A DNA stretch of 64,000 nt from Exiguobacterium alkaliphilum 12/1 (GTDB taxonomy: Bacteria; Bacillota; Bacilli; Exiguobacteriales; Exiguobacteriaceae), in NCBI RefSeq assembly GCF_000714435.1, contig NZ_JJMW01000041.1, positions 230,201 through 294,200 on the forward strand, in the 5' to 3' direction. The notes under the pieces are model-generated. The model was not told the origin of the DNA. It did not search any database and was given only the letters and a program-made list of their open reading frames with translations. Position 1 is the stretch's first letter. Each line of letters starts with the position of its first letter. Of the stretch, positions 8,095-15,733 are shown piece by piece. A program made the position numbers and the translations under genes.

Positions 8095-8577
8095 CTAGGC
8101 TCGAACGTGCGATTCCTGCTCGTGACGCAGCAGCCATTCTTTGCGCCATAATCCCCCTGCATAGCCGGTCAACGTCCCGTTCGAACCAATGACGCGGTGA
8201 CACGGAACGACAATCGTTAAGCGGTTGCGACCGTTCGCACTGCCGACGGCACGCATGGCTCGCTCCCGTCCGATGTGTCGGGCTAATTCTCGATACGACA
8301 TCGTCTCGGCATAAGGGATGATCGTCAGCGCCTGCCAGACGTCACGTTGAAACGTTGTACCTGCCATCGTGACGGGGAATGTGAACGTCCGTCTGTCCTT
8401 TTTGAAATAGTCATCGATTTCGCGATAACACCACTTCAACACGTCCGGTGTGTGAGCATTCACTTCGAACAACACCTCGTCCCGCTCGACGAAGAGGATG
8501 GACTCGACCGCGGCTTGTGTCGCCACCAGCTCCATCATCCCGATTGGACTCATGTAGTCCAGTTTATACATTTCCAT
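8095..8577 (-). CDS. ogt: Methylated-DNA--protein-cysteine methyltransferase
   Basis: A 160-residue suicide repair protein that takes the methyl group from O6-methylguanine (and O4-methylthymine) onto its own cysteine. The active site is VVPCHRVI with Cys126. The FQRDVWQAL segment (76-84) and YRELARHIG (95-103) form the DNA-binding helix-turn-helix, with the arginine finger region at [11 protein letters not shown] chose the ATG at 8577, 7 bases after GGAGG; that ribosome site lies inside alkA, whose end overlaps this start by 14 bases. It is the third gene of the adaA-alkA-ogt operon. Confidence 0.93.
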   Translation of the reverse strand: MEMYKLDYMSPIGMMELVATQAAVESILFVERDEVLFEVNAHTPDVLKWCYREIDDYFKKDRRTFTFPVTMAGTTFQRDVWQALTIIPYAETMSYRELARHIGRERAMRAVGSANGRNRLTIVVPCHRVIGSNGTLTGYAGGLWRKEWLLRHEQESHVRA

Positions 8578-9463
8578 ACAACGACCTCCATAGATAGAAC
8601 GTCGCGTACGCTTCCCAACCTGAAAATCGTACACGCATCTCCTGCATCTGTTCTGCCGTCAGCTTGTCGGTACGTTCGAGATGGAACTTGAGCGCTTGAT
8701 GCAATCCAGCGTCCGTAGCAGGGAAGGCCTGCCTGTCTTGAAGACATTTCATCCGGACGTACTCGGCCGTCCACTCCCCGACCCCACGAATCGACAGCAG
8801 GCGAGCATGAACGACCTCCCGGGATTGTTGCCGCAACGCTTGTTTGGACAGCGTTCCGTTCGCTATTTCCCGGGCAATCCCGATTATATACTCGGCTTTC
8901 CGCGTACTGAACTGCATGGCCCGTAAATCGGCCGGCACGAGTAAAGCGATGTCTTCAGGGCGCGGGAACGCCCAGTACGTCACGCCGCCCGCTTCTCGAG
9001 CATACCCGTATCGTTCGACGAAGCGCCGCTTCAACGTATAGGCGAACGATAACGTGATCTGTTGACCGATGACCGCCCAAGCGAGCGCCTCGAACAAGTC
9101 CGGGAACCCGATTAGCCGGAGCCCCGTGTAACGCTGGACGATCGGACGCAACAAGTCATCGTTTAAGGCGAAGCGTTCGAACGCGGCGACATCTTGATCG
9201 AGATCGAACCATTCGCGCACGTACCGTTCCACGACTAATTGTTCTCCGGTTGTCACTTCTTCGTCGTGAAGCGTGACGATGAGGCCTTGTCCATGTGCTT
9301 TGATTTCACCCAACCATAGCCGGCCATCGATGTCGAACAGTTTCCATAAAGCGTCTTCTGTCGCGACGTGCATCACTTCGTCGTCCGAGCGCCGCAAAAA
9401 CGTTAAACACTGCTCGAAATCGAACGGGCGGGCGACTGGAAGGATGAGACTATTCGGTGGCAT
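8564..9463 (-). CDS. alkA: DNA-3-methyladenine glycosylase II
   Basis: A 299-residue HhH-GPD glycosylase that removes alkylated bases such as 3-methyladenine to start base excision repair. The helix-hairpin-helix lies at [18 protein letters not shown] (222-239) and the catalytic aspartate is D251 in [12 protein letters not shown]. The N-terminal 100 residues form the AlkA-type beta domain. The start overlaps the end of adaA by 14 bases, with GGAGCGAG just upstream, and its own end overlaps ogt by 14 bases, so the three genes are probably translationally coupled. Confidence 0.9.
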   Translation of the reverse strand: MPPNSLILPVARPFDFEQCLTFLRRSDDEVMHVATEDALWKLFDIDGRLWLGEIKAHGQGLIVTLHDEEVTTGEQLVVERYVREWFDLDQDVAAFERFALNDDLLRPIVQRYTGLRLIGFPDLFEALAWAVIGQQITLSFAYTLKRRFVERYGYAREAGGVTYWAFPRPEDIALLVPADLRAMQFSTRKAEYIIGIAREIANGTLSKQALRQQSREVVHARLLSIRGVGEWTAEYVRMKCLQDRQAFPATDAGLHQALKFHLERTDKLTAEQMQEMRVRFSGWEAYATFYLWRSLYGNV

Positions 9464-10007
9464 CGTCTCGCTCCTTTCGATAGGCGTTCGGGGAGGCGCC
9501 TTTCCAGCGTTTGAAGACGCGATAAAAATTGGACGGCGTGCTCAATCCGACAGCAGCCCCGACTTTTTCATTTTTCCAATCGGTCGTTTTCAATAGATAG
9601 GCCGCTTGATCGATTCGGATTCGTTCTAACCGTTGCCGCGGCGTCTCGCCGGTCGTTTCCGTGAAGGTACGTTCGACATAGAATGGGCTCATGTTGACGT
9701 GGGCCGCGATGTCGTCTAATTTCAACGGTCGCATATACGCCTCGAGCAAGAACGTCGTCACGTCATGCACGAGCGCACTTGACGGGCTGCGTGCGATGTC
9801 AGGCTGGCATCGTTTGCACGCTCGGTATCCGGACGTCTCTGCTTCTTGTCTCGTCTTATAAAATTCGACGTTTTCCCGTTTCGGCTTTCGTGACCGACAC
9901 GACGGCCGACAATAGATTTTTGTCGTCTTCACGGCCGTGTAAAACTGACCGTCATATGCCGCGTCACAGGCGAGTACTCTTTCCCACATCATCTCAAACG
10001 TCAGCAT
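9450..10007 (-). CDS. adaA: AdaA-like methylphosphotriester-sensing activator
   Basis: A 185-residue two-domain protein. The Ada zinc domain (about 5-75) holds four cysteines, C33, C37, C64 and C67; in Ada proteins one of these accepts a methyl from DNA methylphosphotriesters and turns the protein into an activator. The AraC-type helix-turn-helix follows (about 85-180), with GLSTPSNFYRVFKRW in the second helix pair. There is no fused O6-methylguanine transferase; that activity is in ogt at the operon end, as in the split B. subtilis AdaA/AdaB layout. AGGAGG lies 7 bases before the start. It probably activates its own operon on alkylation damage. Confidence 0.92.
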   Translation of the reverse strand: MLTFEMMWERVLACDAAYDGQFYTAVKTTKIYCRPSCRSRKPKRENVEFYKTRQEAETSGYRACKRCQPDIARSPSSALVHDVTTFLLEAYMRPLKLDDIAAHVNMSPFYVERTFTETTGETPRQRLERIRIDQAAYLLKTTDWKNEKVGAAVGLSTPSNFYRVFKRWKGASPNAYRKERDDATE

Positions 10008-10165
10008 CGCTTCGCCTCCTCTCTTCTACTGTACCAAATTCAGTTCTCCTCTTTCTTGCGCTTACGGTCTAACAACTTTTGAAACGGTTCCGATATATAT
10101 CTCGTAATAGGATTACCACGTTTCATCCGGTACAATGCGAGCATGACGAATAAGGAGAACATCAG

Positions 10166-10417
10166 ATGCACAAGCGAATGTCGTGGAAACAACTGAAATG
10201 GTTGATTCCTTTTCTATTGATTGGACTCATTCTTTATCAAAGCGGTCAAGAGTTGAGGCAATTCTCTTTAGCGGCCGCCTTTCGGACACTCGAATCGCTG
10301 ACCGGGCTTGAACAGTTCAGCCCGACGTGGGACGCCCGTTATTTGGCCATCCGTAAACGAAGGAAACTACTCCCGTCCTTGCTTCGGACGGCCCGATTGA
10401 TTAGCCGGAAAAAATGA
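10166..10417 (+). CDS. Small one-span membrane protein, function unknown
   Basis: An 83-residue protein with one hydrophobic segment (about 11-25, WLIPFLLIGLILYQSG) and a strongly basic tail ending RTARLISRKK. A good AAGGAGA lies 7 bases before the start, and a strong terminator follows. The N-terminus resembles the first membrane segment of MprF/flippase-like proteins, but the protein stops after that segment, so it could be a remnant or an independent small protein. I cannot assign a role. Divergent from adaA. Confidence 0.65.
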   Translation: MHKRMSWKQLKWLIPFLLIGLILYQSGQELRQFSLAAAFRTLESLTGLEQFSPTWDARYLAIRKRRKLLPSLLRTARLISRKK

Positions 10418-10429
10418 CCACAGCAAAAA

Positions 10430-10456
10430 GGGCGACGCTCATCATCAGCGTCGCCC
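10430..10456. terminator. Bidirectional terminator between the small gene and the GH16 gene
   Basis: GGGCGACGCT (10430-10439) and AGCGTCGCCC (10447-10456) are perfect 10-base arms, with A-rich sequence before and T-rich sequence after. The two genes converge here. Confidence 0.9.
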
Positions 10457-10461
10457 TCGTT

Positions 10462-12852
10462 TTATTTCACTGCGAGTTCTACGTTATCAATCGTCACATC
10501 ATGCGCACCGAGCGGTGAACCGTCCGTGCGACCGAGGAGGAACTTGAGCGCCGTCATGTCTTTTTGTGGCATGACGAGCTCGAACTCGAACGTCTTCGCA
10601 TCCGGTCCGAGCGCGACGACCTCGCTCAAGTAACGCGTGTACGACGCGTTCTCGACCGTCACTTCCATGTTGCGCGCGGTCGTTGACGAAGCGTCGAAAC
10701 GGACGACATACGTCTGGCCTGGATGCAACTCGAGGCCGCCCTGCTCCATGAGCACGCTCCACGGCTCTTGGCCTTCGTTCGCAATCGCAAGGCGGGCCGC
10801 TTCATTCACAGCCTCGACCGAAGCTTGCGCGTCATAGTGGACGTATGACCCCCAATGCGTCAACCCTTCTGTAAACGTGCCGTTCTTGAGCGGCGCCGGG
10901 TCGAACTCGATTGGCGTCACGTCGAGCAACTTGACGTCATCAATCGAAATCTCGCCTTTCGCCGAACCGAGAACGAAGCGCAATTGGCTCAACAAATCTG
11001 TTTCCGCGTTCATCGTGAACGGGATTTCAAACGTCTCAAACTCGCGTGTCAACGCAACGTCTTGGAGCGGTACATAGGCTGCGCCGTCTAGACCTGTGAA
11101 TCCGACTTGGAGTGTGTTGATGCGTTCTGCTTTCGCTTTGAAGCTGAGTACATACTCGTGTCCTTCTTGCAATTGAATCCCGTTTTGAACGAGCGTTGCC
11201 GGCTCACCTTTTTTCGGGTTCGCCTTGAACAAGAAATGGCGGAGTTCCGCATCGACCGTTCCGGTCCCTTTCGTCGCACCGGCGTCGAACTGCCAGAACG
11301 TCATCCGGTCCATCGCACCTTGGTCGAACGTGCCGTTGTAGACGTGGTTGCCGTCACCGAGCGCCGGCTTCGTCGCGTTCGGGTCAAGCGCCTGACGTTC
11401 GGCTTGCTCGACACGGACGTTCCCGATTTGGACACCTGCCGTGCTGAGGCCGACGTTGAACTCGAGGCGTGCCGCGAGGTCCGTGTCTTCCGTCATATCG
11501 AACGTCATCGAATACGTCTGGACGCCCGTCGTCAAATCGAACGAGCCTTCATCCGAATATTTCGCGTAGCCACGGTCTGGCCCGCCGCCGACTTTCACCG
11601 CAATCGAGCGGGCCGAATCGGCGCTCGCGTCGAACGTCACCTTATAATGACCGCCTTTGCCGAGCGAGACGTTTTGAATCAATTGATGTGAGTAAGGCTG
11701 GCTGCCGGCTTGACTGATCGAGATGTCCGCGAAGCGCGCGCCTGCCTTCTCGATGACGTCAACCGTTCCGACACCGCCAAAGTCGGGAAGCGCCACGTAG
11801 TTCCAGTACGTCGGATCCAGTGCTTGCGCCCCGTTCGTCACCGTCGTAATCGGTTTTTCGTAAGCTTGGTCGTAGACGAGGTTGCCGTCTTCAGACGGTT
11901 GTTTCGCTCCGTCCGGAAGTACGATTTCTTCATCTGTGTAGACCGGTTCGACCGCTTGACGATAGTCGCGGTTTTTCAAATCGTAGACGCGAACGTAGTC
12001 GACTTCCATATCGGCCGGGAACGGTGTCGTCTCGTCCGGGTCACCATCGAACCAACCACCGACGGCCAAGTTCATGATCAAGTAGAAGTTCTGGTCGAAC
12101 GGCGCCGGATAGCTGAACTTCGTTGCCTGATTCAACCCTTTTGTATACCAATCGTTCTGTGTTTGATAGAGCTTCCCGTCAACATACCAACGCAACTCGC
12201 CTGGCTCCCATTCGACCGCATATGTATGCCACTTGTCGATGCCGTCGCCTTCAGCGAAGTGATAGTCTTTGCCTGTATATTTGTTGTTCGGCCACGTCTC
12301 ACCGTAGTGGATCGTCCCGGCCACTTGATCCGGACGACTGCCCCAGGCTTCCATGATGTCAATCTCACCAGAAGCGGCCCAGCCGCCGTAACGATCCTGT
12401 TCTGGCATCATCCAAAACGCCGGCCATAATCCTTTGCCGAGCGGAAGTTTCGCGCGCATCTCGTAGCGGCCGTATGTTTTGCTGAACGTCCCTTTCGTCG
12501 TCAACTTCGCCGACGTGTAGTCATACGAGCCGAGCGCATCGGTCGTCTGCTCCTTTTTCGCCCGGATGATAAGCTTGCCATCTTTTACGAAAGCGTTTTC
12601 GTTTTTGTCCGTATAAAACTGCTTCTCATTGTTTCCCCATCCCGGCGCGACCGGATTTCCGTCCTTATCCTTCAGCCAGTTGCCTGTATCGAAGGTCCAT
12701 TTCGTCCGATCGATCTCAGGCTTGTCAAACTCATCGGACCAGACGAGTTTCCATTTCGTATTATCTTTGTTCGCTGGCTTTTCGGCGTGCGTGCCTTGAG
12801 CGAACGAGAGAGCTAGACCGGTACCAAGTGCGAGGGCGACCCATTTCTTCAT
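10462..12852 (-). CDS. Secreted GH16 beta-glucanase with three CBM4/9-like modules
   Basis: A 796-residue secreted enzyme. A signal peptide (1-23, cleavage near THA-EK) is followed by a GH16 domain (about 30-295) with the catalytic motif GEIDIMEAW, nucleophile E163 and acid/base E168. GH16 laminarinases and lichenases cut beta-1,3 or mixed-linked glucans. Three CenC-type carbohydrate-binding modules follow, at about 325-480, 500-640 and 655-796, each starting with a variant of N-x-x-F/Y-x-x-G/W. AGGAGG lies 7 bases before the start. Two CcpA-type sites sit just after the -10 box, so glucose repression is likely. The oligosaccharides could feed the GH3 enzyme at 15.7-18.5 kb. Confidence 0.92.
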   Translation of the reverse strand: MKKWVALALGTGLALSFAQGTHAEKPANKDNTKWKLVWSDEFDKPEIDRTKWTFDTGNWLKDKDGNPVAPGWGNNEKQFYTDKNENAFVKDGKLIIRAKKEQTTDALGSYDYTSAKLTTKGTFSKTYGRYEMRAKLPLGKGLWPAFWMMPEQDRYGGWAASGEIDIMEAWGSRPDQVAGTIHYGETWPNNKYTGKDYHFAEGDGIDKWHTYAVEWEPGELRWYVDGKLYQTQNDWYTKGLNQATKFSYPAPFDQNFYLIMNLAVGGWFDGDPDETTPFPADMEVDYVRVYDLKNRDYRQAVEPVYTDEEIVLPDGAKQPSEDGNLVYDQAYEKPITTVTNGAQALDPTYWNYVALPDFGGVGTVDVIEKAGARFADISISQAGSQPYSHQLIQNVSLGKGGHYKVTFDASADSARSIAVKVGGGPDRGYAKYSDEGSFDLTTGVQTYSMTFDMTEDTDLAARLEFNVGLSTAGVQIGNVRVEQAERQALDPNATKPALGDGNHVYNGTFDQGAMDRMTFWQFDAGATKGTGTVDAELRHFLFKANPKKGEPATLVQNGIQLQEGHEYVLSFKAKAERINTLQVGFTGLDGAAYVPLQDVALTREFETFEIPFTMNAETDLLSQLRFVLGSAKGEISIDDVKLLDVTPIEFDPAPLKNGTFTEGLTHWGSYVHYDAQASVEAVNEAARLAIANEGQEPWSVLMEQGGLELHPGQTYVVRFDASSTTARNMEVTVENASYTRYLSEVVALGPDAKTFEFELVMPQKDMTALKFLLGRTDGSPLGAHDVTIDNVELAVK

Positions 12853-12930
12853 TCCATTTCCTCCTTTGAGATGTCTGAAGGCAAGGTCGATTCGCTCGTC
12901 CGTGCCTTAGCTTCCGTAATGCTCATAAAT

Positions 12931-12957
12931 TGAAACCGCTTACCGAAAGCGCTTTCG
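12931..12957. promoter_or_regulatory. Two adjacent cre (CcpA) sites upstream of the GH16 gene
   Basis: CGAAAGCGCTTTCG (12944-12957) is a perfect 14-base palindrome of the cre type. TGAAACCGCTTACC (12931-12944) is a second cre-like element abutting it. Both lie between the -10 box and the start codon of the GH16 gene, where CcpA would block transcription. Confidence 0.75.
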
Positions 12958-12965
12958 TTATCCTT

Positions 12966-12995
12966 ATTATATTTTTTTCTGCCGTTTGAATTCAA
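12966..12995 (-). promoter_or_regulatory. Promoter of the GH16 gene
   Basis: On the minus strand TTGAAT (12990-12995) and TATAAT (12966-12971) are 18 bases apart, just upstream of the cre pair. Confidence 0.65.
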
Positions 12996-13046
12996 CTATT
13001 TTCTTGAAGTGACATGTAAATGACATATAAAAAAGCATCACCCATT

Positions 13047-13613
13047 TTAGGTGATGCTTGGTTGCCAGTCTGTAAACGTGACCGTGAATCCCGGCGCATC
13101 GGTGTCTGGGCTACAGGCGTACGGCCCGACTCGAAGCGTCGACACGTCATGCAAGTGCGCGATACGCAATTGCTCGCGCCTCCCGTTCCCAAACTCGAAA
13201 AAGACTTCCACGTCGCCGTCCGTATAGACGAGCTCGAACGTGAGCGACCCTTCGATGTCTTCGTTCGAAAAATCGCGCGTCGACCAATCCGAGTAGCCGT
13301 ATGACGTGACGACGGCGCCGAGATGCGACGGTCCGTCCGGGATGTACTCGACGGACGTCTTCAGCCAATGATCGTCGTTGACGTATAAGAAGATACCGGC
13401 CTGATCGTACATCGCGTTCGGTTTCATTTCAAGCGTCGCCCGGCATGTGAACCGCTTCGACGTGACGTCCGTCAATAGGGCGTGGGCTGTCATCCGGTTG
13501 AACCCGTAGTGCGTGTTACGCCAAAAGTCAGTATCGGGCAACGTGTGAAACGTCAGGCGTTCATCCATTTCCACGTCACTCGGTTGATTCATCCATTCAT
13601 AGTGTTTCCACAT
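13047..13613 (-). CDS. DUF1349 family protein
   Basis: A 188-residue concanavalin-like beta-sandwich protein of the DUF1349 group (B. subtilis YnaC/YoaC-type small glucanase-fold proteins of unknown role). Recognisable segments are DTDFWRNTHYGF near 30, YDQAGIFLYVNDDHWLKTSVEY near 67-88 and a terminal RVGPYACSP. No signal peptide, so it is cytoplasmic. The ATG at 13613 is preferred to an upstream in-frame one because GGGGAGGA lies just before it. It overlaps the end of the Nudix gene by 17 bases, suggesting one transcript (LURP-one, Nudix, DUF1349). Sugar binding is inference from the fold. Confidence 0.75.
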   Translation of the reverse strand: MWKHYEWMNQPSDVEMDERLTFHTLPDTDFWRNTHYGFNRMTAHALLTDVTSKRFTCRATLEMKPNAMYDQAGIFLYVNDDHWLKTSVEYIPDGPSHLGAVVTSYGYSDWSTRDFSNEDIEGSLTFELVYTDGDVEVFFEFGNGRREQLRIAHLHDVSTLRVGPYACSPDTDAPGFTVTFTDWQPSIT

Positions 13614-14127
13614 GGTTAATTCCTCCCCATTGTCCTCGCATCGCAAACAGCAGTGGAATCATCGGTTCATAATACGGGATGAACGTCCCATCTTGAATGC
13701 GCTCGAGAATGGTCGCCTCATCCGCCCATTGTACAGCTTGCACCTCTGATTCCTGTAATGTCAACTCGTCAAGGTCGATGTCCGCCTCGACGAGATAGAT
13801 GTCATCGAACCCTTCGTCAAAGTTGACCGTCAAATGCGGTCGTGTGTTGGATAAATCGAGTTTCAGCCCAATCTCTTCTTCGAGTTCACGCATCGCTGCC
13901 TGTTGACTCGTATCCCCGACCGTGGCGCTGCCGCCGACGGTGATGTCCCACATGTTCGACCAACCGTCTTTAAACGGCTGGCGCTGTTGAATCAACATCT
14001 GTCCGTCTTTGTTGAAGATACAGACGTGGATGACGAGGTGATAGTCACCGTTCACGAGACGGTTGCCCCGTTGCCATGTCCGCCCTGTTTTCTCGCGATC
14101 GACCGTGTACACGTCCCATAATTCCAT
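13597..14127 (-). CDS. Nudix hydrolase, isopentenyl-diphosphate-isomerase-like group
   Basis: A 176-residue Nudix protein of the group with an IPP-isomerase-like N-terminus (WDVYTVDREKTG, then YHLVIHVCIFN). The Nudix box begins GGSATVGD near residue 84 and keeps RELEEEIG; the first glutamate of the consensus is replaced by aspartate. The substrate is unknown: nucleotide sugars, ADP-ribose and isoprenoid diphosphates are all possible in this group. The ATG at 14127 lies 7 bases after GGGGG; a longer frame reaching 14232 runs into the LURP-one gene and has no ribosome site. Confidence 0.8.
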   Translation of the reverse strand: MELWDVYTVDREKTGRTWQRGNRLVNGDYHLVIHVCIFNKDGQMLIQQRQPFKDGWSNMWDITVGGSATVGDTSQQAAMRELEEEIGLKLDLSNTRPHLTVNFDEGFDDIYLVEADIDLDELTLQESEVQAVQWADEATILERIQDGTFIPYYEPMIPLLFAMRGQWGGINHVETL

Positions 14128-14140
14128 CTTGTGTCCCCCT

Positions 14141-14635
14141 TTACGTCGCAGCGCTCGAAGATGCCGCTTGGTCGGCTTTGACGCAGTCGATGGCGACGAC
14201 GATTGAGATGAGCAAATGTTCCATCGCGTCATCCATCACTCGAATCTCGTACGTATCGCCCCACGTCAGCCATTTCTTTTGGACGCTGCCGATGACATGC
14301 CCGTCCTGCTTCACTTCGAAGTCCATGTCCCACCAGTTGCCGTCGACTTCAATCCCGGCCGCGTCAATCGTATAGCGAGGTTTGAAGAACGTGAACTCTT
14401 TTGAAATCGTCAACGTCTCTTCTCCCTCGACGTCGACGTAAAACGTCGGCAAGAAACTGAACGTCTTCTTTGTGATCGTCGTGATTTCGCGTCCGCTCGT
14501 ATCCGAGATGGTGAACGATTTCGGTAGCTTCATGAAGCTCCCTTCGACAACATACATGTCATGCTCGTCGGCATCCTTGATGGTGAAGCGTCCGCGCAGA
14601 CTAAACACTTTCTGTTTCATGTAGAGCGTGTTCAT
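14141..14635 (-). CDS. LURP-one-related (YxjI-like) protein
   Basis: A 164-residue single-domain beta-barrel protein of the LURP-one/Tubby-C fold, similar in layout to B. subtilis YxjI. Typical repeating strands are seen: MKQKVFSLRGRFTIKDADE at the start, then FFKPRYTIDAAGIEV and WDMDFEVKQDGHVIGSVQKKW. The bacterial role is unknown; phospholipid or membrane binding is suggested by the Tubby relationship only. The second ATG (14635) is chosen because GGAGGG lies 6 bases before it. It is the first gene of a likely three-gene unit with the Nudix and DUF1349 genes, 13 bases upstream of the Nudix start. Confidence 0.8.
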   Translation of the reverse strand: MNTLYMKQKVFSLRGRFTIKDADEHDMYVVEGSFMKLPKSFTISDTSGREITTITKKTFSFLPTFYVDVEGEETLTISKEFTFFKPRYTIDAAGIEVDGNWWDMDFEVKQDGHVIGSVQKKWLTWGDTYEIRVMDDAMEHLLISIVVAIDCVKADQAASSSAAT

Positions 14636-14770
14636 GTTCATCCCTCCGGTTCGTTGATTATTCTTTTCTCTATACGACTGTTTACCCGAATATGGTTCAA
14701 CCTTTCATGCTGCAAAACAACTGTTTATACGAAACGTGAAGAGCGTATAATGAGATAAGGGGGTGGGAAC

Positions 14771-15178
14771 ATGGTTTCTGACGTGATTAACCAAGAAGTC
14801 ATCGAAACGATTCGACAGAAGACAGACGCGGATTTCATTTTGTTGTTCGGTTCGTTCGCAAAAGGGACAGCTCGAGATGACAGTGACGTAGACCTCGCAT
14901 ATTTCAGTCAGAAACGCCTCTCACCTTATGAACGATTCACGTTGGGGAACGAAGTGGCCCTCTTATGCGGTCGAGACGTCGATCTGGTCGACATCCGTGA
15001 AGTGGACACCGTCTTCGCCATGCAGATTTTCTCAGAAGGCATCCCTCTGCTCGTGCAGGACGAAAATGAATGGGTCCGGCAACGGATCAAAGCATATCGA
15101 ATGTATGCCGAGTTGAACGAACAGCGCCAAATGATAGTAAACAATATTCAATCTAGGGGAAGTGTGTTTGATGAATGA
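14771..15178 (+). CDS. mntA: MntA-type nucleotidyltransferase antitoxin
   Basis: A 135-residue minimal nucleotidyltransferase. The signature GS(x10)DxD is complete: G27-S28, D39, D41. In HepT/MntA pairs this enzyme transfers AMP from ATP to a tyrosine of the HEPN toxin and so silences it. The start follows a GGGGG-type site. Its stop codon overlaps the hepT start by 8 bases (15171-15178), giving the tight coupling usual for toxin-antitoxin operons. It lies on the opposite strand to its neighbours and in the head-on direction relative to replication, consistent with an acquired cassette. Confidence 0.85.
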   Translation: MVSDVINQEVIETIRQKTDADFILLFGSFAKGTARDDSDVDLAYFSQKRLSPYERFTLGNEVALLCGRDVDLVDIREVDTVFAMQIFSEGIPLLVQDENEWVRQRIKAYRMYAELNEQRQMIVNNIQSRGSVFDE

Positions 15179-15578
15179 TGTGATTCTAAACAAAGTGACG
15201 ACAATTGAGCGTTGTATCAAACGGGTTCATGAGGTCTATGAGGGAAATCCAGAGCACCTTCACGATTTCACGAAACAAGACAGCATCATCCTCAACATTC
15301 AACGCGCGTGCGAAGCGAGTATCGACATCGCGATGTACCTCGTCAGCCAAAAGAAGCTAGGGGTGCCAAAAGCGAGCCAAGACGGGTTCATCATGCTCGC
15401 GGACGCAGGAATCATTGATCACGACCTAGCCAAGACGCTCATCAACATGGTCGGCTTCCGCAATGTCGCGGTCCATGACTATCAAGCGCTCCAACTAAAT
15501 ATTTTAGAGGCGATTCTTGAGAAACACATTGATGATTTCAAAGCGTTCACAAAAGTTATTCTCCAGTTGGATGTGTGA
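15171..15578 (+). CDS. hepT: HepT-type HEPN toxin ribonuclease
   Basis: A 135-residue HEPN-domain protein. The RNase motif R-x4-H-x-Y is intact as RNVAVHDY: R97, H102 and Y104. In characterised pairs the toxin cuts RNA as a dimer, and the Tyr of the motif is the residue AMPylated by MntA. The ATG at 15171 is chosen; AGGGGA lies 10 bases upstream inside mntA. No terminator for this strand was seen directly after the gene; the next hairpin (15699-15727) faces the GH3 gene. Toxicity is inferred from the motif and pairing. Confidence 0.85.
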   Translation: MNDVILNKVTTIERCIKRVHEVYEGNPEHLHDFTKQDSIILNIQRACEASIDIAMYLVSQKKLGVPKASQDGFIMLADAGIIDHDLAKTLINMVGFRNVAVHDYQALQLNILEAILEKHIDDFKAFTKVILQLDV

Positions 15579-15698
15579 CAATCATGGGGGAGCAAATTTC
15601 AATTGAACTAACGATTGATTCATTAACTTATGACACCCAAATCGTTGGCAACATCGCCTTCGTCATCAATTCGCAAAATCCATTGAACGCATATAAAA

Positions 15699-15727
15699 AA
15701 GCGCCGCCTCTTTTCGAGACGGCGCTT
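15699..15727 (-). terminator. Terminator of the esterase/GH3 operon
   Basis: AAGCGCCG (15699-15706) pairs with CGGCGCTT (15720-15727) with an inner CTC/GAG. On the minus strand a T run follows. Confidence 0.8.
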
Positions 15728-15733
15728 CGTTCG

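Noticed and set aside
11107..11691. 194-codon frame antisense to the GH16 gene, with others around 11.7-12.4 kb
   Set aside because: It has the arginine-rich composition of a shadow frame in GC-rich coding DNA and no ribosome site.
15584..15733. Possible short gene after hepT (starting MGEQISIELTIDSL)
   Set aside because: The frame runs through the GH3 terminator and into antisense of the GH3 gene, and no family-like sequence is visible.
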